A DNA stretch of 6,605 nt from Clostridium sp. CAG:411. GTDB lineage: Bacteria > Bacillota > Clostridia > Lachnospirales > Lachnospiraceae. Location of the stretch: contig FR899696.1 in assembly GCA_000437275.1 (NCBI GenBank), positions 17,188-23,792 of the forward strand, written 5' to 3'. The notes under the pieces were generated by a model. That model had not been told where the DNA came from and searched no databases. It saw only the letters and a list, made by a program, of their open reading frames with translations. Numbering within the stretch: the stretch's first letter is position 1; every line of letters begins with the position of its first letter. Of the stretch, positions 6,037 through 6,605 are shown in pieces. The translations under genes and the position numbers were made by a program.

Positions 6037-6605
6037 CTAAAAGGGTGATGCCAACATTAGTTTCACTATCCCAAAAGCAAAATAGCGTATCACACCCATA
6101 GCAATGGCTAACATAAGAATCACTTTTATTAACATATCATTCTTTATAATTCCAAGATAATGTCTGGAAGATACTCCAGCAATACATAATCCCATATCAA
6201 AAATAGAAACAGGAAACAAATTTATGAGAAACATACCAGCACTTAAAGCTGCCATATATATCCAAAACAATTCTGCCGTTATTGCAGAAAAGCCTGTCAC
6301 AGTCACCGAAAGATTCTGCATTCCATAATAATATTTTAACACTGCGACAGAAAAGAAACAGGTAACTAACAGACAAAGGAAACCGATGATACCCATTCTA
6401 AAATTTTTCTTTTGATTTTGCACACGAAACATTAATGGCTTTGAAAATCCTGCGTAAGAAACTACCGCAAGTACCATTCCAATCGGATCAATATATCGGT
6501 GCAAACATATTATCTTTTTCCACCAATCTTTTGATGTTCGGATTTCGGAAGAAATGCAATAATATACGGCTTTCGGAAACTCATGTAGTACCATAATAAT
6601 GGCGG
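6037..6605 (-). CDS. M50/site-2-protease-like membrane protein, probably inactive (5' end off the right edge)
   Basis: The frame is open to the right edge (188 full codons), reading AIIMVLHEFPKAVYY at its visible start. The Met at 6594 sits inside the hydrophobic helix before the HE motif, so the true start lies beyond the window. The architecture is that of site-2 proteases: an HExxH-bearing helix, then YIDPIGMVL with KPLMFRV (the family's DPxG ... KPxxx pattern), then several membrane segments and a second motif region NLFPVSIFDMGLC. Both catalytic signatures are altered. HExxH reads HEFPK, losing the second zinc-ligand histidine, and the usual LDGG-type aspartate-glycine reads FDMG. An active protease is therefore unlikely; a chaperone-like or substrate-binding membrane role is possible. 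An M50-family gene beside scpAB is, as I recall, common in Clostridia. It ends in TAG 90 bp before scpA. Confidence 0.8.
   Translation of the reverse strand, partial: AIIMVLHEFPKAVYYCISSEIRTSKDWWKKIICLHRYIDPIGMVLAVVSYAGFSKPLMFRVQNQKKNFRMGIIGFLCLLVTCFFSVAVLKYYYGMQNLSVTVTGFSAITAELFWIYMAALSAGMFLINLFPVSIFDMGLCIAGVSSRHYLGIIKNDMLIKVILMLAIAMGVIRYFAFGIVKLMLASPF

Overview
The window is AT-rich DNA in which every gene lies on the minus strand. It is best explained as a chromosomal segment of an endospore-forming Clostridia, most likely a Lachnospiraceae-type Bacillota. The evidence is the low G+C content, the strong AGGAGG-type Shine-Dalgarno sites, a Bacillota-type sigma-A promoter, the scpA-scpB pair, and the order rpsU-yqfC-yqfD-phoH. 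The taxonomic call is inferred from gene content and order; no marker gene was searched.

In transcription order (right to left) the layout is as follows. (1) A membrane protein of the M50/site-2-protease family, cut by the right edge, with both metalloprotease motifs degenerate (6037-6605). (2) scpA and scpB, the kleisin and winged-helix partners of the SMC chromosome-condensation complex (5179-5946 and 4587-5159). (3) A 690-residue NB-ARC/STAND-type NTPase with a C-terminal TPR array (2488-4560), 26 bp behind scpB and so probably in the same transcript. (4) An independent unit for ribosomal protein bS21 (rpsU, 2165-2338), with a near-perfect extended -10 sigma-A promoter upstream and a strong hairpin terminator downstream. 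(5) The sporulation pair yqfC-yqfD (1682-2005 and 421-1671) with a weak sigma-E-like promoter candidate. (6) The start of phoH (1-446), which overlaps the end of yqfD by 26 bp and is cut by the left edge.

Housekeeping functions (chromosome segregation, ribosome assembly, RNA metabolism) are thus interleaved with mother-cell sporulation genes. The least explained gene is the NB-ARC/TPR protein. It looks like a signalling or scaffold ATPase with no recognisable effector domain, lodged between two conserved core blocks. I see no CRISPR array, tRNA, rRNA, insertion sequence or prophage signature. No gene-free stretch exceeds 160 bp. No clearly new multi-gene system is evident; the second-look items are the STAND protein, the pseudo-protease, the rpsU leader and an unexplained hairpin upstream of yqfC.
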